From Bacteroidales bacterium (GTDB lineage: Bacteria; Bacteroidota; Bacteroidia; Bacteroidales; UBA932): DNA of 29,853 nt. Location of the stretch: positions 1 to 29,853 of the forward strand of contig JAHHQQ010000022.1 of assembly GCA_020026275.1 (NCBI GenBank), given 5' to 3'. Under the pieces are notes generated by a model. The model was not told the DNA's origin. It saw nothing but the letters and a program-made list of their open reading frames with translations, and did no database searches. The translations under genes were made by a program, and so were the position numbers. This document shows, in pieces, positions 1 to 8,713 of this stretch (positions are counted from its first letter, which is position 1; the number at the start of each line of letters is the position of its first letter).

Positions 1-55
1 GAAGAATACTAGTCTGCAATTCACTGTTTTACAGTAGATGATAAAAAAACAGCAG

Positions 56-79
56 AGGCTGTCGCTTTCGCGGCAGCCT
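56..79 (-). terminator. Hairpin terminator closing the sigma/FecR operon
   Basis: A 10-bp stem (AGGCTGTCGC with GCGGCAGCCT, one G-U type pair) has a four-base TTTC loop. On the minus strand it is followed by CTGCTG and then a run of seven T, so it can end transcription from the FecR gene. On the plus strand it is followed only by TTATTG, so it may also serve a gene that ends left of the window. Bases 1-55 hold no recognisable gene. Confidence 0.7.
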
Positions 80-124
80 TTATTGTTATGCACATGAACA
101 TTTCCCGAATGGGGGGAAAGGGGG

Positions 125-949
125 TTATTTCTGCTGGTAGATCCGGACGTCGAGGGCGGTCTCGATAAGGTGGAGGATGACGTCCAGGCTTTCCACTTCG
201 AACTCGCCGGTCAGCTTTTTGTCTGCGGAGTCCGCATCGGGCGACCGCAATGGGGTCCGGTAGTAGTCGGAGAGGGTCGTCAGTACCTGGGACAGTGGTG
301 TTTCGTGGAAGACGAAGCGGTGGGTGTGCCAGACCAGTTCGTTCGGATCCGGGCGGTCACATAGCTGCGGCAGGGCCTTGTCTTGGGGCAGGGTCGCCTT
401 CATGCCGGCGGTGAGAATGATTCCGTCCTCCTGGTCTTTCCGGCCCATATAGACTTTTCCTTCCAGGACATGGGTGGTGGGCTCTCCGGAACGGGTATCC
501 ACTTGGAATTGGGTGCCCAGGACGCGTACAATGCTGGTGCCGGCGGTGATTTCAAAGGTCCGGGAGGGGTCTTTCGCCACTTCGAAGAAGATGAGTCCGT
601 CCATCTTGACTTTCCTCGACTTTTTGCCGAAGCGGTGTTTCGGGTATTCCAGACGGCCGCCTTGCTCGATTTCAATACGGGTCTGGTCCGGAAGGACATA
701 TTCTGCCAGCTGGGAGCCGGCTTCCAGGACGACGGTCTGCCTCATGTAGAGGTTCCACAGAAAAGCGCCTGCCACCAGGGCGGCTGCCACTGCGGACAGG
801 GCATATATCCATTGGCGGTGCCCCTTCTTTTCCGGACGGGACAGTCCATTGTTCCGCATGAACTTCTCGATCGCGAGTTGGGTGTCCATCGCCCCCTTGC
901 GATAGTACTTCATGACGAAGTCCAGATGTTTCTCTTTAAAATCAGGCAT
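125..949 (-). CDS. FecR-family anti-sigma factor with C-terminal DUF4974
   Basis: Inner-membrane anti-sigma factor that would hold the neighbouring ECF sigma factor and receive a signal from an outer-membrane transducer. The 274-residue protein has a short cytoplasmic N-terminus, one hydrophobic membrane segment at about residues 47-67, a periplasmic FecR domain at about 75-175, and a DUF4974 (STN-like) domain over the last 65 residues. This order is usual for Bacteroidota FecR proteins, though the protein is shorter than the more common 320-390 residues. It lies 51 bases downstream of the sigma gene on the same strand and is followed by a hairpin terminator. No SusC/SusD or other TonB-dependent receptor gene follows, so its signal partner is not in the window. 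Start chosen at ATG 949. Confidence 0.88.
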   Translation of the reverse strand: MPDFKEKHLDFVMKYYRKGAMDTQLAIEKFMRNNGLSRPEKKGHRQWIYALSAVAAALVAGAFLWNLYMRQTVVLEAGSQLAEYVLPDQTRIEIEQGGRLEYPKHRFGKKSRKVKMDGLIFFEVAKDPSRTFEITAGTSIVRVLGTQFQVDTRSGEPTTHVLEGKVYMGRKDQEDGIILTAGMKATLPQDKALPQLCDRPDPNELVWHTHRFVFHETPLSQVLTTLSDYYRTPLRSPDADSADKKLTGEFEVESLDVILHLIETALDVRIYQQK

Positions 950-1000
950 TTTGCTCTTTTTCTATAAAGACGGTTTTCCTCCGGCAATGTACCATCCGTT

Positions 1001-1504
1001 TCAACCGAAAATCCAAAAATATAATTTGATAGTCCCTTCTTTCAATGTGGTCATCGCCCGGTTGATCTGATTGCGTACCGTATTGACGGAGAGTCCTAGT
1101 TTTTCGGCGATTTCGCTATATTTCAGACCTTCCTTCTTGTTCAGCAGCAGGATTTCCCGGCGTTTGGCAGGGAGCGCATCAATGGCTGTCCACAACTGGG
1201 CTTCTGTGAACGAATCTTCCCGGACTTCTTCTTCCCATTCCAGGGATTCCGCCAGTTGCGGATGCAATTCCTCATATCGGGAAACAGACTTGAGCTGGTC
1301 AAGGCATTTGTTGCGGACAGAAGCATAGAGATAAGCTCTCATATTCTTGATTTCTGCCCCTTCGCCCAATTTGGACCACATGGAGGTGAAACTTTCCTGG
1401 ACAACATCTTCTGCATTGTCCAGATCGTCCAGATAATGAAGGGCATACAGGCACAAGGGCCGGTAATTGTATCTGAACAGATTCTCAATTTGCTGCAATT
1501 CCAT
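1001..1504 (-). CDS. RNA polymerase sigma-70 factor, ECF type (FecR-linked)
   Basis: Alternative sigma factor expected to direct RNA polymerase to a small regulon once released by the adjacent FecR protein. It has 167 residues, a normal length. Region 2 spans about residues 8-72, with the acidic DNAEDVVQESF stretch typical of the core-binding helix and the MRAYLYASVRNKCLD segment. Region 4 spans about 108-160, with a helix-turn-helix reading YSEIAEKLGLSVNTVRNQI. ATG 1504 is preceded by GGAAGAG. It is first in a two-gene minus-strand unit with the FecR gene. The facing gene at 1613 is divergent and the 108-base gap must hold both promoters, but I see no clear TAnnTTTG box for this gene. Confidence 0.92.
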   Translation of the reverse strand: MELQQIENLFRYNYRPLCLYALHYLDDLDNAEDVVQESFTSMWSKLGEGAEIKNMRAYLYASVRNKCLDQLKSVSRYEELHPQLAESLEWEEEVREDSFTEAQLWTAIDALPAKRREILLLNKKEGLKYSEIAEKLGLSVNTVRNQINRAMTTLKEGTIKLYFWIFG

Positions 1505-1612
1505 CTCTTCCTTTCAAACAATTTCATCAATTTAATCTTTTTTTATTAAAAGCCCCAACATTTGCTTAACTTTATCCCATCCAACACTATAAATTATATA
1601 TTATTGCAGCTT

Positions 1613-2089
1613 ATGGCAGAAAATCTGACGGTAGCAAAAGGCACCAAAGAAGAAGTTTATGCACAGCTCTATCCACAGCTGGCAGCACTGACGGCAAGAG
1701 AAGAAGATGACCTGGCCAATATGGCCAACATCGCCGCCTGTCTGAAAGAGACCTTCCGTTTCTGGTGGGTCGGTTTCTATCGGGTCATCGGGGAGGAACT
1801 GGTTCTGGGTCCTTTCCAGGGTCCGTTGGCCTGCACCCGGATTCCCAAGGGGAAAGGTGTCTGCGGCACCGCATGGGCACAGGCTCAGACCGTCATCGTT
1901 CCGGATGTCGATCAGTTTCCCGGCCATATCGCCTGCAGCAGTGCCTCCCGTTCCGAAATCGTGGTCCCGGTGTTCAAGGCCGGAGAAGTGGCTGCGGTCT
2001 TGGACATTGACAGCGAATTTCTGTCCCATTTCGACAGGACCGACCAGGTCTGGCTCGAAAAAATAGCAGAACTCCTCTTCAAATTGTAG
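1613..2089 (+). CDS. Free methionine-(R)-sulfoxide reductase, GAF domain
   Basis: Reduces free methionine-R-sulfoxide to methionine in the cytoplasm, as part of oxidative repair. The 158-residue protein is a single GAF domain. Three cysteines at residues 74, 84 and 108 have spacings of 10 and 24, the same as the catalytic and resolving cysteines of the E. coli enzyme (84, 94, 118 as I recall them). The motif KGKGVCGTAWA around residue 84 and HIACSSASRSEIVVP around 108 are characteristic. An upstream TTG at 1562 extends the frame by 17 hydrophobic residues unlike the family, so ATG 1613 is preferred. It is divergent from the sigma gene and 54 bases ahead of the GH97 gene. Confidence 0.93.
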   Translation: MAENLTVAKGTKEEVYAQLYPQLAALTAREEDDLANMANIAACLKETFRFWWVGFYRVIGEELVLGPFQGPLACTRIPKGKGVCGTAWAQAQTVIVPDVDQFPGHIACSSASRSEIVVPVFKAGEVAAVLDIDSEFLSHFDRTDQVWLEKIAELLFKL

Positions 2090-2143
2090 GAGTTTATCCT
2101 ATATTTACCGCCACATAATAATGACAAATAACAACCTTCTATC

Positions 2144-4255
2144 ATGAAAAAATTCATATTCCTCATCTGTTGTCTGTTTCTCCTGCCACACTTTCTGACA
2201 GCGCAGACCATCACCTCCCCTGACGGAAATTTCCAAATGGTTTTCCGCCTCAACGAGGAAGGGACTCCGACTTATTCTCTGACTTACAAAGGGAAGACCG
2301 TCATCCAAGAGAGCAGACTGGGATTCCTTATCAAGAGCGGCTATGCCTTTGACCATAATTTCATGATCACGGACTCACAGATCAGGGAATCCGACACCAT
2401 CTGGAAACCGGTGCTGGGAGAATACAGAGAAATACGCGACCACCACAACGAGCTCTTCATCGCGCTCAAGCAGGAGCAGACCGACTGGCTCCTCAATCTG
2501 CGTTTCCGTCTGTTCAACGACGGACTGGGTTTCCGTTACGAATTCCCGATCCAGTCCGGATTGAGGCATTTCGTCATCGAAGAGGAAGAGACCGAGTTCA
2601 GACTGACGGGAGACCATCTGGCCTTCTGGCAGCCTGCCGACTACGATACCAACGAATATGAACTGAGCACATCCAAACTTTCCGAAGTCAAGGATCTGAG
2701 AGAAGTCGTCTGCTCGGAACCTCTGGCTGCCCAGTCCCCTACCGAGCGGCTGGCCGTACAGACTCCGCTGCTCATGAAGACGAAGGATGGCCTGTACATC
2801 CATCTCCACGAAGCGTCCCTTGTCAACTATGCAGGCATGCACCTCAACCTGGATGATTCCCAATTCATCCTCAGTTCGCATCTGACACCAGACCGCAATG
2901 GCGACCGCGGCTACATCCAGACCAATTCCACCTCCCCATGGAGGACCATCATTGTCAGTGATGACGCCCGGGACATTCTCGCCTCCACTCTGATTCTGAA
3001 CCTCAACGAACCTTGCAAGATTGAAGACCCTTCTTGGATCAAACCTTGCAAATACGTGGGCGTCTGGTGGGAATATTTCACCGGAGGTCCTTCCACTTGG
3101 GCCTATACCGACTACCAGGACATCCGCATCGGAGAGACCGATTACAGCCAGCTGAAATGCAACGGACACCACGGTGCCAACACCCAGCATGTCAAGGACT
3201 ACATTGACTTTGCCGCAAAGCACGGTTTCGACGCCGTCCTGGTGGAAGGCTGGAACGAAGGTTGGGAAGACAACTGGGCCTACCACAAAGAAGTCATCTA
3301 CAGCTGGACCAGAGCCTATCCGGACTTTGATGTGGAGGAACTTCACCGCTATGCCCAATCCAAGAATGTCAAGCTCATCATGCACCACGAGACCACTTCT
3401 GCCGTGACAGAGTACGAGCGCAGGATGCACGAAGCTTTCCAGTTCATGAAAGACAACGGCTACGATGCCGTCAAGACAGGATATGTCGGCCCAATCATTC
3501 CACGAAGTGAATATCATGACGGACAATGGATGGTCAACCATTACAACAGAGTGGCCGAAACCGCCGCCCAGTATCAGATCATGGTGGACTCCCACGAAGC
3601 CGTCAGACCGACCGGCTACAGCAGGACCTATCCGAACTGGATTGCCCAGGAATCTGCCCGCGGCACCGAGTTCGAGTCCTTCCGCGGCAACCACCCGGAC
3701 CATACCACCATCCTTCCGTTCACCCGACTCAAAGGCGGTCCGATGGACTACACACCGGGCATCTTTGAAGGGGATCTCTCTGTCTATGGAGGCAAGACTG
3801 CCAAAGTGAGCACCACTCTGGCCAAACAGCTGGCGCTTTATGTGACCATGTACAGCCCTCTCCAGATGGCGGCAGACCTGAAAGAGAATTACGAGAAATA
3901 TCCTGACGCTTTCCAGTTCATCAAGGACGTTGCACTCGACTGGGACAACTCCTATTTCCTGGAAGCGGAACCAGGTGACTACATCACCATCGCCAGAAAA
4001 GCGAAAGGGAAAGACGAATGGTTCGTCGGAGCCATCACGGACGAGAAAGCCCGCACGGCCAACATCGACCTGAGTTTCCTCCCTGCCGGAAAAAGATATG
4101 TGGCGACCATCTACGCCGACGGACGGAACGCCTCCTGGAACAAGAATCCGAAGAGCTACACCATCCGCAGCAGGAAAGTCACATCCAAGACACGCCTCCA
4201 GGTTGCCCTGGCACCCGGCGGAGGAGCGGCCATCAGCATCCGTCCGGTCAAATAG
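2144..4255 (+). CDS. GH97 alpha-glucosidase, SusB-like inverting type
   Basis: Periplasmic glycoside hydrolase expected to release glucose from alpha-glucans or oligosaccharides. The 703-residue protein has a signal peptide ending near LTAQ (about residue 21), an N-terminal beta-sandwich, a catalytic barrel at about 290-590 and a C-terminal beta domain. Glutamates at 171, 368, 416, 485, 503 and 509 match, at a constant offset of 23, the calcium-ligand and catalytic glutamates I recall for SusB of B. thetaiotaomicron (194, 391, 439, 508, 526, 532). The segment VKTGYVG lacks the aspartate nucleophile of the retaining GH97 branch, so the inverting alpha-glucosidase type is favoured. No SusC, SusD or other starch gene is adjacent. 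A weak promoter-like TATATTTA lies at 2100-2107. Substrate is inferred, not shown. Confidence 0.93.
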   Translation: MKKFIFLICCLFLLPHFLTAQTITSPDGNFQMVFRLNEEGTPTYSLTYKGKTVIQESRLGFLIKSGYAFDHNFMITDSQIRESDTIWKPVLGEYREIRDHHNELFIALKQEQTDWLLNLRFRLFNDGLGFRYEFPIQSGLRHFVIEEEETEFRLTGDHLAFWQPADYDTNEYELSTSKLSEVKDLREVVCSEPLAAQSPTERLAVQTPLLMKTKDGLYIHLHEASLVNYAGMHLNLDDSQFILSSHLTPDRNGDRGYIQTNSTSPWRTIIVSDDARDILASTLILNLNEPCKIEDPSWIKPCKYVGVWWEYFTGGPSTWAYTDYQDIRIGETDYSQLKCNGHHGANTQHVKDYIDFAAKHGFDAVLVEGWNEGWEDNWAYHKEVIYSWTRAYPDFDVEELHRYAQSKNVKLIMHHETTSAVTEYERRMHEAFQFMKDNGYDAVKTGYVGPIIPRSEYHDGQWMVNHYNRVAETAAQYQIMVDSHEAVRPTGYSRTYPNWIAQESARGTEFESFRGNHPDHTTILPFTRLKGGPMDYTPGIFEGDLSVYGGKTAKVSTTLAKQLALYVTMYSPLQMAADLKENYEKYPDAFQFIKDVALDWDNSYFLEAEPGDYITIARKAKGKDEWFVGAITDEKARTANIDLSFLPAGKRYVATIYADGRNASWNKNPKSYTIRSRKVTSKTRLQVALAPGGGAAISIRPVK

Positions 4256-4287
4256 CTTTTCCGGCGAAAGGCACATTTCTGTAAAGC

Positions 4288-5301
4288 ATGCAAAGTAAAC
4301 GGTACCATACATCACTGGCGGTCAGTCTTCTCCTTCTGATAGGACTGGCCACAGCAGATGTGTTCAGCGGATCCGTCCATCTGAATTTCCAGGACCTGGC
4401 ACAGGCATTCCGCTCTTCCGGTCCTGACTTCATGAAAGACATTCTCTGGAACATACGGCTGCCCCGTCTTGCGACCGCCCTGCTCACCGGTGCGTGTATG
4501 GCCTTGGCCGGACTCCAGATGCAGGCCGTCTTCCAGAATCCCCTGGCAGATCCCCACATCATGGGAGTGAGCTCGGGAGCGGGACTCGGTGCCGCCATCG
4601 CCTCCATTCTGCTGGGGACGGCCGGTGCGACAGGCCTCCGTTTCCTTTCAGGAATGACCATCGTCACCGCCGCCTTTGCCGGAGCCACCCTCTCCACCCT
4701 GATCCTGCTGCCGGTTTCCCGGAAATGCAGAACCACAGAGACCCTGCTCCTGTTCGGAGTCATCCTGGGATTCATCTTCTCTGCCCTGACCTCCATCCTC
4801 GCCTATTCGGCCAATTCGGAAGTGCTGAAAACCTTCTACTCCTGGTCCGCCGGCAGTTTTCTGTCCTGCAACCATGAACGCCTGCTCCTGCTGCTGCTCT
4901 CCCTGCTGACCGGACTGCTGCTCGCCCTCTGGAACCACCGCGGACTGGACCTCATCCTGTTCGGAGACCCGTTCACCCGATTCGCCGGCGGCAACCTATC
5001 CACCATCCGGACCAAAGCCCTGCTCAGCGCCTGCATCCTGACGGCGGCGGTCACCGCTTTCTGCGGCCCCATCGGATTCGTCGGTATTGTTGCTCCCCAT
5101 CTTGCGAGAAATGTCTATGCGACCTCTGTACACCGCAACATTTTTCTGCCGACCCTATTGTTCGGTGCCATCCTGGCGTTATGCGCAGACATTCTGTCCC
5201 AGGCATGGAAAACACCACTGCCCGTCGGCAGTACCATCGCCCTCATCGGCATCCCGATCATACTGTATATCCTTTTGAAGAACCATGCTGGAAACAAATG
5301 A
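4288..5301 (+). CDS. FecCD-family ABC transporter permease (iron chelate/cobalamin type)
   Basis: Inner-membrane permease of a type II importer for ferric siderophores, heme or cobalamin. The 337 residues are almost entirely hydrophobic with many predicted membrane spans, as in BtuC/FecD. Family motifs are visible: RLPRLATALLTGACMALAG near residue 50, QNPLADPHIMGVSSGAGLG near 80, and FCGPIGFVGIVAPHLAR in the coupling region around 255-272, followed by GAILALCADILSQ. It overlaps the following ATPase gene by 17 bases, so the two are translationally coupled. The periplasmic binding protein and TonB-dependent receptor that would complete the system are absent. It begins 32 bases after the GH97 gene and may be co-transcribed with it. 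The substrate cannot be read from sequence. Confidence 0.92.
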   Translation: MQSKRYHTSLAVSLLLLIGLATADVFSGSVHLNFQDLAQAFRSSGPDFMKDILWNIRLPRLATALLTGACMALAGLQMQAVFQNPLADPHIMGVSSGAGLGAAIASILLGTAGATGLRFLSGMTIVTAAFAGATLSTLILLPVSRKCRTTETLLLFGVILGFIFSALTSILAYSANSEVLKTFYSWSAGSFLSCNHERLLLLLLSLLTGLLLALWNHRGLDLILFGDPFTRFAGGNLSTIRTKALLSACILTAAVTAFCGPIGFVGIVAPHLARNVYATSVHRNIFLPTLLFGAILALCADILSQAWKTPLPVGSTIALIGIPIILYILLKNHAGNK

Positions 5302-5992
5302 CCTGGCCATCGGATATGGCAACGAAGTCCTGATCAAGGACATCCACTTTCATGTGGGAGCAGGAGAAACCATCCTGCTCTGCGGCAGCAATGGCAGCGG
5401 CAAAAGCACTCTGCTGAAGACGCTTGCCGGCTTCCTGCCCCCTCTGTCCGGTGTCCTCCGCACGGTCCCCCAGCCCCAGAAGGGACATTCCGTCGTCCTG
5501 GTCCCGACCCACATTCCCCGGACCAAAGGCTTCAGCGTCATGGAATTCATTCTGACCGCCTGCGGAAATGAAAGCGGCCTGTTCGGACATCCTTCCGCCA
5601 CCTTGCTGGAACGAATTCACGGACATCTCCAACGGCTTCATCTGGAATCATTCGCCGACAGGGACATCGCCCTCCTCAGTGATGGAGAATTCCAGAAAGT
5701 CTGCCTGGCCATGGGACTTTCCAAAGAGTCAGACATCCTGCTGCTGGACGAACCGACCGCCTTTCTGGATGTGGACAACCGGATCAGGATTTTGGAGACC
5801 ATCAGGCAAGCCGCCCAGGAAACCGGAAAAACCTTCATCTTCTCTTCCCACGATCTGGAAGACAGCCTGAAGGTCTGCACCAGAATATGGGGAATCAGCA
5901 CAGAGCGCCAATTCGTGGACTCCACCGAAATGGACTGGGAATCCCTTCTGAAAGCCTGTTTCCACAACTACCGCGGTCCCTTCGGCTTTTAA
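5285..5992 (+). CDS. ABC transporter ATP-binding protein (FecE/BtuD type)
   Basis: ATPase that powers the permease encoded immediately upstream. The 235-residue protein has a Walker A GSNGSGKST at residues 34-42, a signature LSDGE at 131-135 in place of the canonical LSGGQ, a Walker B ILLLDEP at 151-157 and a switch histidine at 189 (FSSHD). The Q-loop position appears to carry threonine (VPTHIPRTKGFSV, about 73-85). My recollection is that T at the Q-loop and LSDGE are common in Bacteroidota members of this subfamily, so I do not read them as inactivating. At 235 residues it is slightly shorter than the usual 250-270. It ends 78 bases before polA. Confidence 0.92.
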   Translation: MLETNDLAIGYGNEVLIKDIHFHVGAGETILLCGSNGSGKSTLLKTLAGFLPPLSGVLRTVPQPQKGHSVVLVPTHIPRTKGFSVMEFILTACGNESGLFGHPSATLLERIHGHLQRLHLESFADRDIALLSDGEFQKVCLAMGLSKESDILLLDEPTAFLDVDNRIRILETIRQAAQETGKTFIFSSHDLEDSLKVCTRIWGISTERQFVDSTEMDWESLLKACFHNYRGPFGF

Positions 5993-6070
5993 AATTTTCT
6001 GACCCTGACAGCCAATTCTACAATATTTATTCGTATCTTTAAAGGATATTGGCTTTGAACAAATATATTT

Positions 6071-8713
6071 ATGCCCAACAAACTATTCCTAATTGACGGA
6101 CACGCCCTGATTTTCAAGACATACTATGCTTTGCTGAACCGTCCTATGGTCAACTCCAAAGGACAGGACACCTCCATTCTGTATGGCTTCACCAAATATC
6201 TGCTGGAACTGATTGAAAAGAAAGAACCGACCCATCTGGCTGTGGTCTTCGACCCACCGGGAGGAACTTTCCGAAACAAGATGTTCACCCAGTACAAGGC
6301 CAACCGTCCCCCAACTCCACAACTGATCATCGACGCCCTGGAACCGCTCACCGAAATCTGCGGTGCCATGCGCATACCTGCCTTGACCATCATGGGATAC
6401 GAAGCGGACGATGTCATCGGCACCTTGGCGAAGAAATTTGGAAATGAGCAGACCGAAGTCTACATGATCACACCGGACAAAGACTACGGACAGCTGGTGG
6501 ATCCACACATCTTCCAGATCAAGCCCGGCCGCGCCGGCTCCCCGGACGAACTGTTCGGAGAAGAACAGATCTGCGAGAAATACGGAATTGCCCACACCGG
6601 CCAGATCATTGACATGCTCACCCTCTGTGGGGACACGGCAGACAATGTGCCCGGAGTGGACGGAATCGGCGAAAAGACCGCAGCCAAGCTGCTGGCCAAA
6701 TACGGTGATGTCCAGAACATCTATTCCCATCTGGACGAACTGTCCGCCAAACAGAAAGAGAAATTCGAGAAAGCGGAAGACCATATCGAACTGAGCCATG
6801 AACTGGTGACCATCAAGACAGACGTGCCTGTTGACATCTGCCTGCGAGACATGGTGACCGAAACGCTGGACAATCCGAAACTGTTCGAACTGTTCGACTT
6901 CTATGAGTTCCACTCTCTCAAGAAACATATCAAAGGCGCCGCCCAGCTTGAGCGGCAGCAGGAAACCGAATTCAATGTCAGCCACAAAGAGGCAGCCAGT
7001 TTCATCCGGTTGGCCAAAGCCACAGGAAGAATCGCACTCCATCTGGAAGGCGACCAGCTTTTCTCCGAACCGGGAAAGATTACCCTGGCCCTGGAGGATT
7101 CCGGCACCCACCAGCTCTTCTCTTCAGAAGGACAGGTGCAGGATTTCAAGAGCATCCTGGAAGACGAAGCCATCGGCAAGGCCGGCTACAACCTGAAACT
7201 GCAGCTAAACATCCTGGCCCATGCCGGCATCACCCTCTCCGGAAAGCTCTATGACATCGAGCTCATGCACTACTTGATGAATCCGGAGCAGAGCAGCAAG
7301 ATTGAAATCCTGTCCAGCAGTCTGCTCGGCATCAACCTGGACAGCATGGAAGAACAGGAGACAGTGCAGCTGAGCCTGTTTGATGCGCCGGAAGCCCTGC
7401 CAGAAAAAGACAACAGCAAAGAAACCGCCATCTCCTACCTTCTCTCCAAAGTATTGGAAGAGAAGATTGAAAGCATGGAAGTCTCCAAACTTTACTGGGA
7501 AATGGAAGAACCCCTGATCCGGGTGCTGGCCCGAATGGAACGCAACGGCGTGAAGGTCAATCTGGCACAGCTGGACGACTACGCCAAAGAGCTCCGCAAG
7601 GAAATGCTGGAACGGGAAGCCCGCATCCGCGAAATGGCCGATGAACCCCAGCTCAACATCTCCTCCCCGAAACAGATCGGCACCGTCCTCTTTGAAAAAC
7701 TCGCCCTGGACCCGAAAGCCAAGAAGAGTTCCAAAGGCAACTGGAGTACGGACGAGCCCACCCTCAAAGCCATTGAGCACACTCATCCGATCATCCATGA
7801 GATTCTGGAGTTCAGAGCGGTCAAGAAACTGCTCTCCACCTACATTGAGCCGTTCGGCACTTACATTTCCCCGGTGACGGGCAGAATCCATACCACCTTC
7901 AACCAGGCGCTGACCTCCACCGGCCGATTGAGTTCCTCCAACCCGAACCTCCAGAACATTCCGGTGAGGACGGAAAGAGGAAAGGAAATCAGAAAGGCAT
8001 TCATCCCGGACAATCCGGACAATCTCATCCTTTCTGCCGACTACTCACAGATTGAATTGAGAATCATGGCGCATCTCAGCGGCGACGCTCATCTGATCCA
8101 GTCCTTCAAGGACGGGATTGATGTACATGCCGCCACTGCCTCCAAGATATTCAAGATCCCTTACGACGAGGTGACACCGGACGAAAGGAGAATTGCCAAA
8201 ACCGCCAATTTCGGCATCATGTATGGCATTTCCGCATTCGGACTGTCCCAACGGCTCGACATGCCGGTCGGCAAGGCGAAGAAATTCATCGAAGACTATT
8301 TTGAAGCCTTCCCGGCCATCCAATATTTCATCAAGGACACCATCAGCTACGCTACCGCCAATGGCTATGTAGAGACCATCTTCGGCAGAAGAAGATATAT
8401 CCCCGAACTTCAGTCCAAGAATGGGACCGTCCGGGCTCTGGGAGAAAGGAACGCCGTCAATGCGCCGATCCAGGGAACTTCCGCTGACATCATCAAACTG
8501 GCGATGATTGGCGTGGACCGCCGGATGAGAGAGGAAAAGCTGCAAAGCAAGATGATTCTTCAGATTCACGACGAACTTCTTTTTGACACAAGACCTGAAG
8601 AAGCGGAGATTTTGAAGAAGATTGTCAAAGAAGAAATGGAAAATGTAATAACTTTGTCTGTTCCACTAACTATTGATTGTAATTATGGCAAAAACTGGCT
8701 TGAAGCTCACTAA
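6071..8713 (+). CDS. polA: DNA polymerase I
   Basis: Repair and Okazaki-fragment polymerase. The 880 residues contain an N-terminal 5'-3' exonuclease (about 1-285; motifs GYEADDVIGTLAKK, TPDKDYGQL and GDTADNVPGVDGIG), a degenerate 3'-5' exonuclease domain (about 305-470), and a complete family A polymerase domain with motif A (SADYSQIELR), motif B (RRIAKTANFGIMYG, with the phenylalanine and tyrosine retained) and motif C (LQIHDELLFD). The proofreading motifs look inactive: motif I reads H-L-E at 324-326 instead of D-x-E, and the motif II aspartate aligns with glutamine 378. A promoter-like TATCTTTA lies at 6034-6041, but no clear upstream box. Its last 29 bases overlap the next gene. Confidence 0.97.
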   Translation: MPNKLFLIDGHALIFKTYYALLNRPMVNSKGQDTSILYGFTKYLLELIEKKEPTHLAVVFDPPGGTFRNKMFTQYKANRPPTPQLIIDALEPLTEICGAMRIPALTIMGYEADDVIGTLAKKFGNEQTEVYMITPDKDYGQLVDPHIFQIKPGRAGSPDELFGEEQICEKYGIAHTGQIIDMLTLCGDTADNVPGVDGIGEKTAAKLLAKYGDVQNIYSHLDELSAKQKEKFEKAEDHIELSHELVTIKTDVPVDICLRDMVTETLDNPKLFELFDFYEFHSLKKHIKGAAQLERQQETEFNVSHKEAASFIRLAKATGRIALHLEGDQLFSEPGKITLALEDSGTHQLFSSEGQVQDFKSILEDEAIGKAGYNLKLQLNILAHAGITLSGKLYDIELMHYLMNPEQSSKIEILSSSLLGINLDSMEEQETVQLSLFDAPEALPEKDNSKETAISYLLSKVLEEKIESMEVSKLYWEMEEPLIRVLARMERNGVKVNLAQLDDYAKELRKEMLEREARIREMADEPQLNISSPKQIGTVLFEKLALDPKAKKSSKGNWSTDEPTLKAIEHTHPIIHEILEFRAVKKLLSTYIEPFGTYISPVTGRIHTTFNQALTSTGRLSSSNPNLQNIPVRTERGKEIRKAFIPDNPDNLILSADYSQIELRIMAHLSGDAHLIQSFKDGIDVHAATASKIFKIPYDEVTPDERRIAKTANFGIMYGISAFGLSQRLDMPVGKAKKFIEDYFEAFPAIQYFIKDTISYATANGYVETIFGRRRYIPELQSKNGTVRALGERNAVNAPIQGTSADIIKLAMIGVDRRMREEKLQSKMILQIHDELLFDTRPEEAEILKKIVKEEMENVITLSVPLTIDCNYGKNWLEAH

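Noticed and set aside
1562..1612. TTG start for the methionine sulfoxide reductase
   Set aside because: It adds 17 hydrophobic residues not seen in this cytoplasmic family; ATG at 1613 fits.
2375..4315. A 646-codon open frame antisense to the GH97 gene
   Set aside because: It mirrors the codon pattern of the GC-rich GH97 gene on the other strand and has no recognisable domain; the GH97 frame has all catalytic residues.
5285..5992. Inactive ABC ATPase, because of LSDGE and a missing Q-loop glutamine
   Set aside because: Both variants are, to my knowledge, common in Bacteroidota members of this subfamily, and Walker A, Walker B and the switch histidine are intact.
6089..7111. A 340-codon minus-strand frame inside polA
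   Set aside because: Antisense shadow of a well-conserved gene, with no family resemblance.
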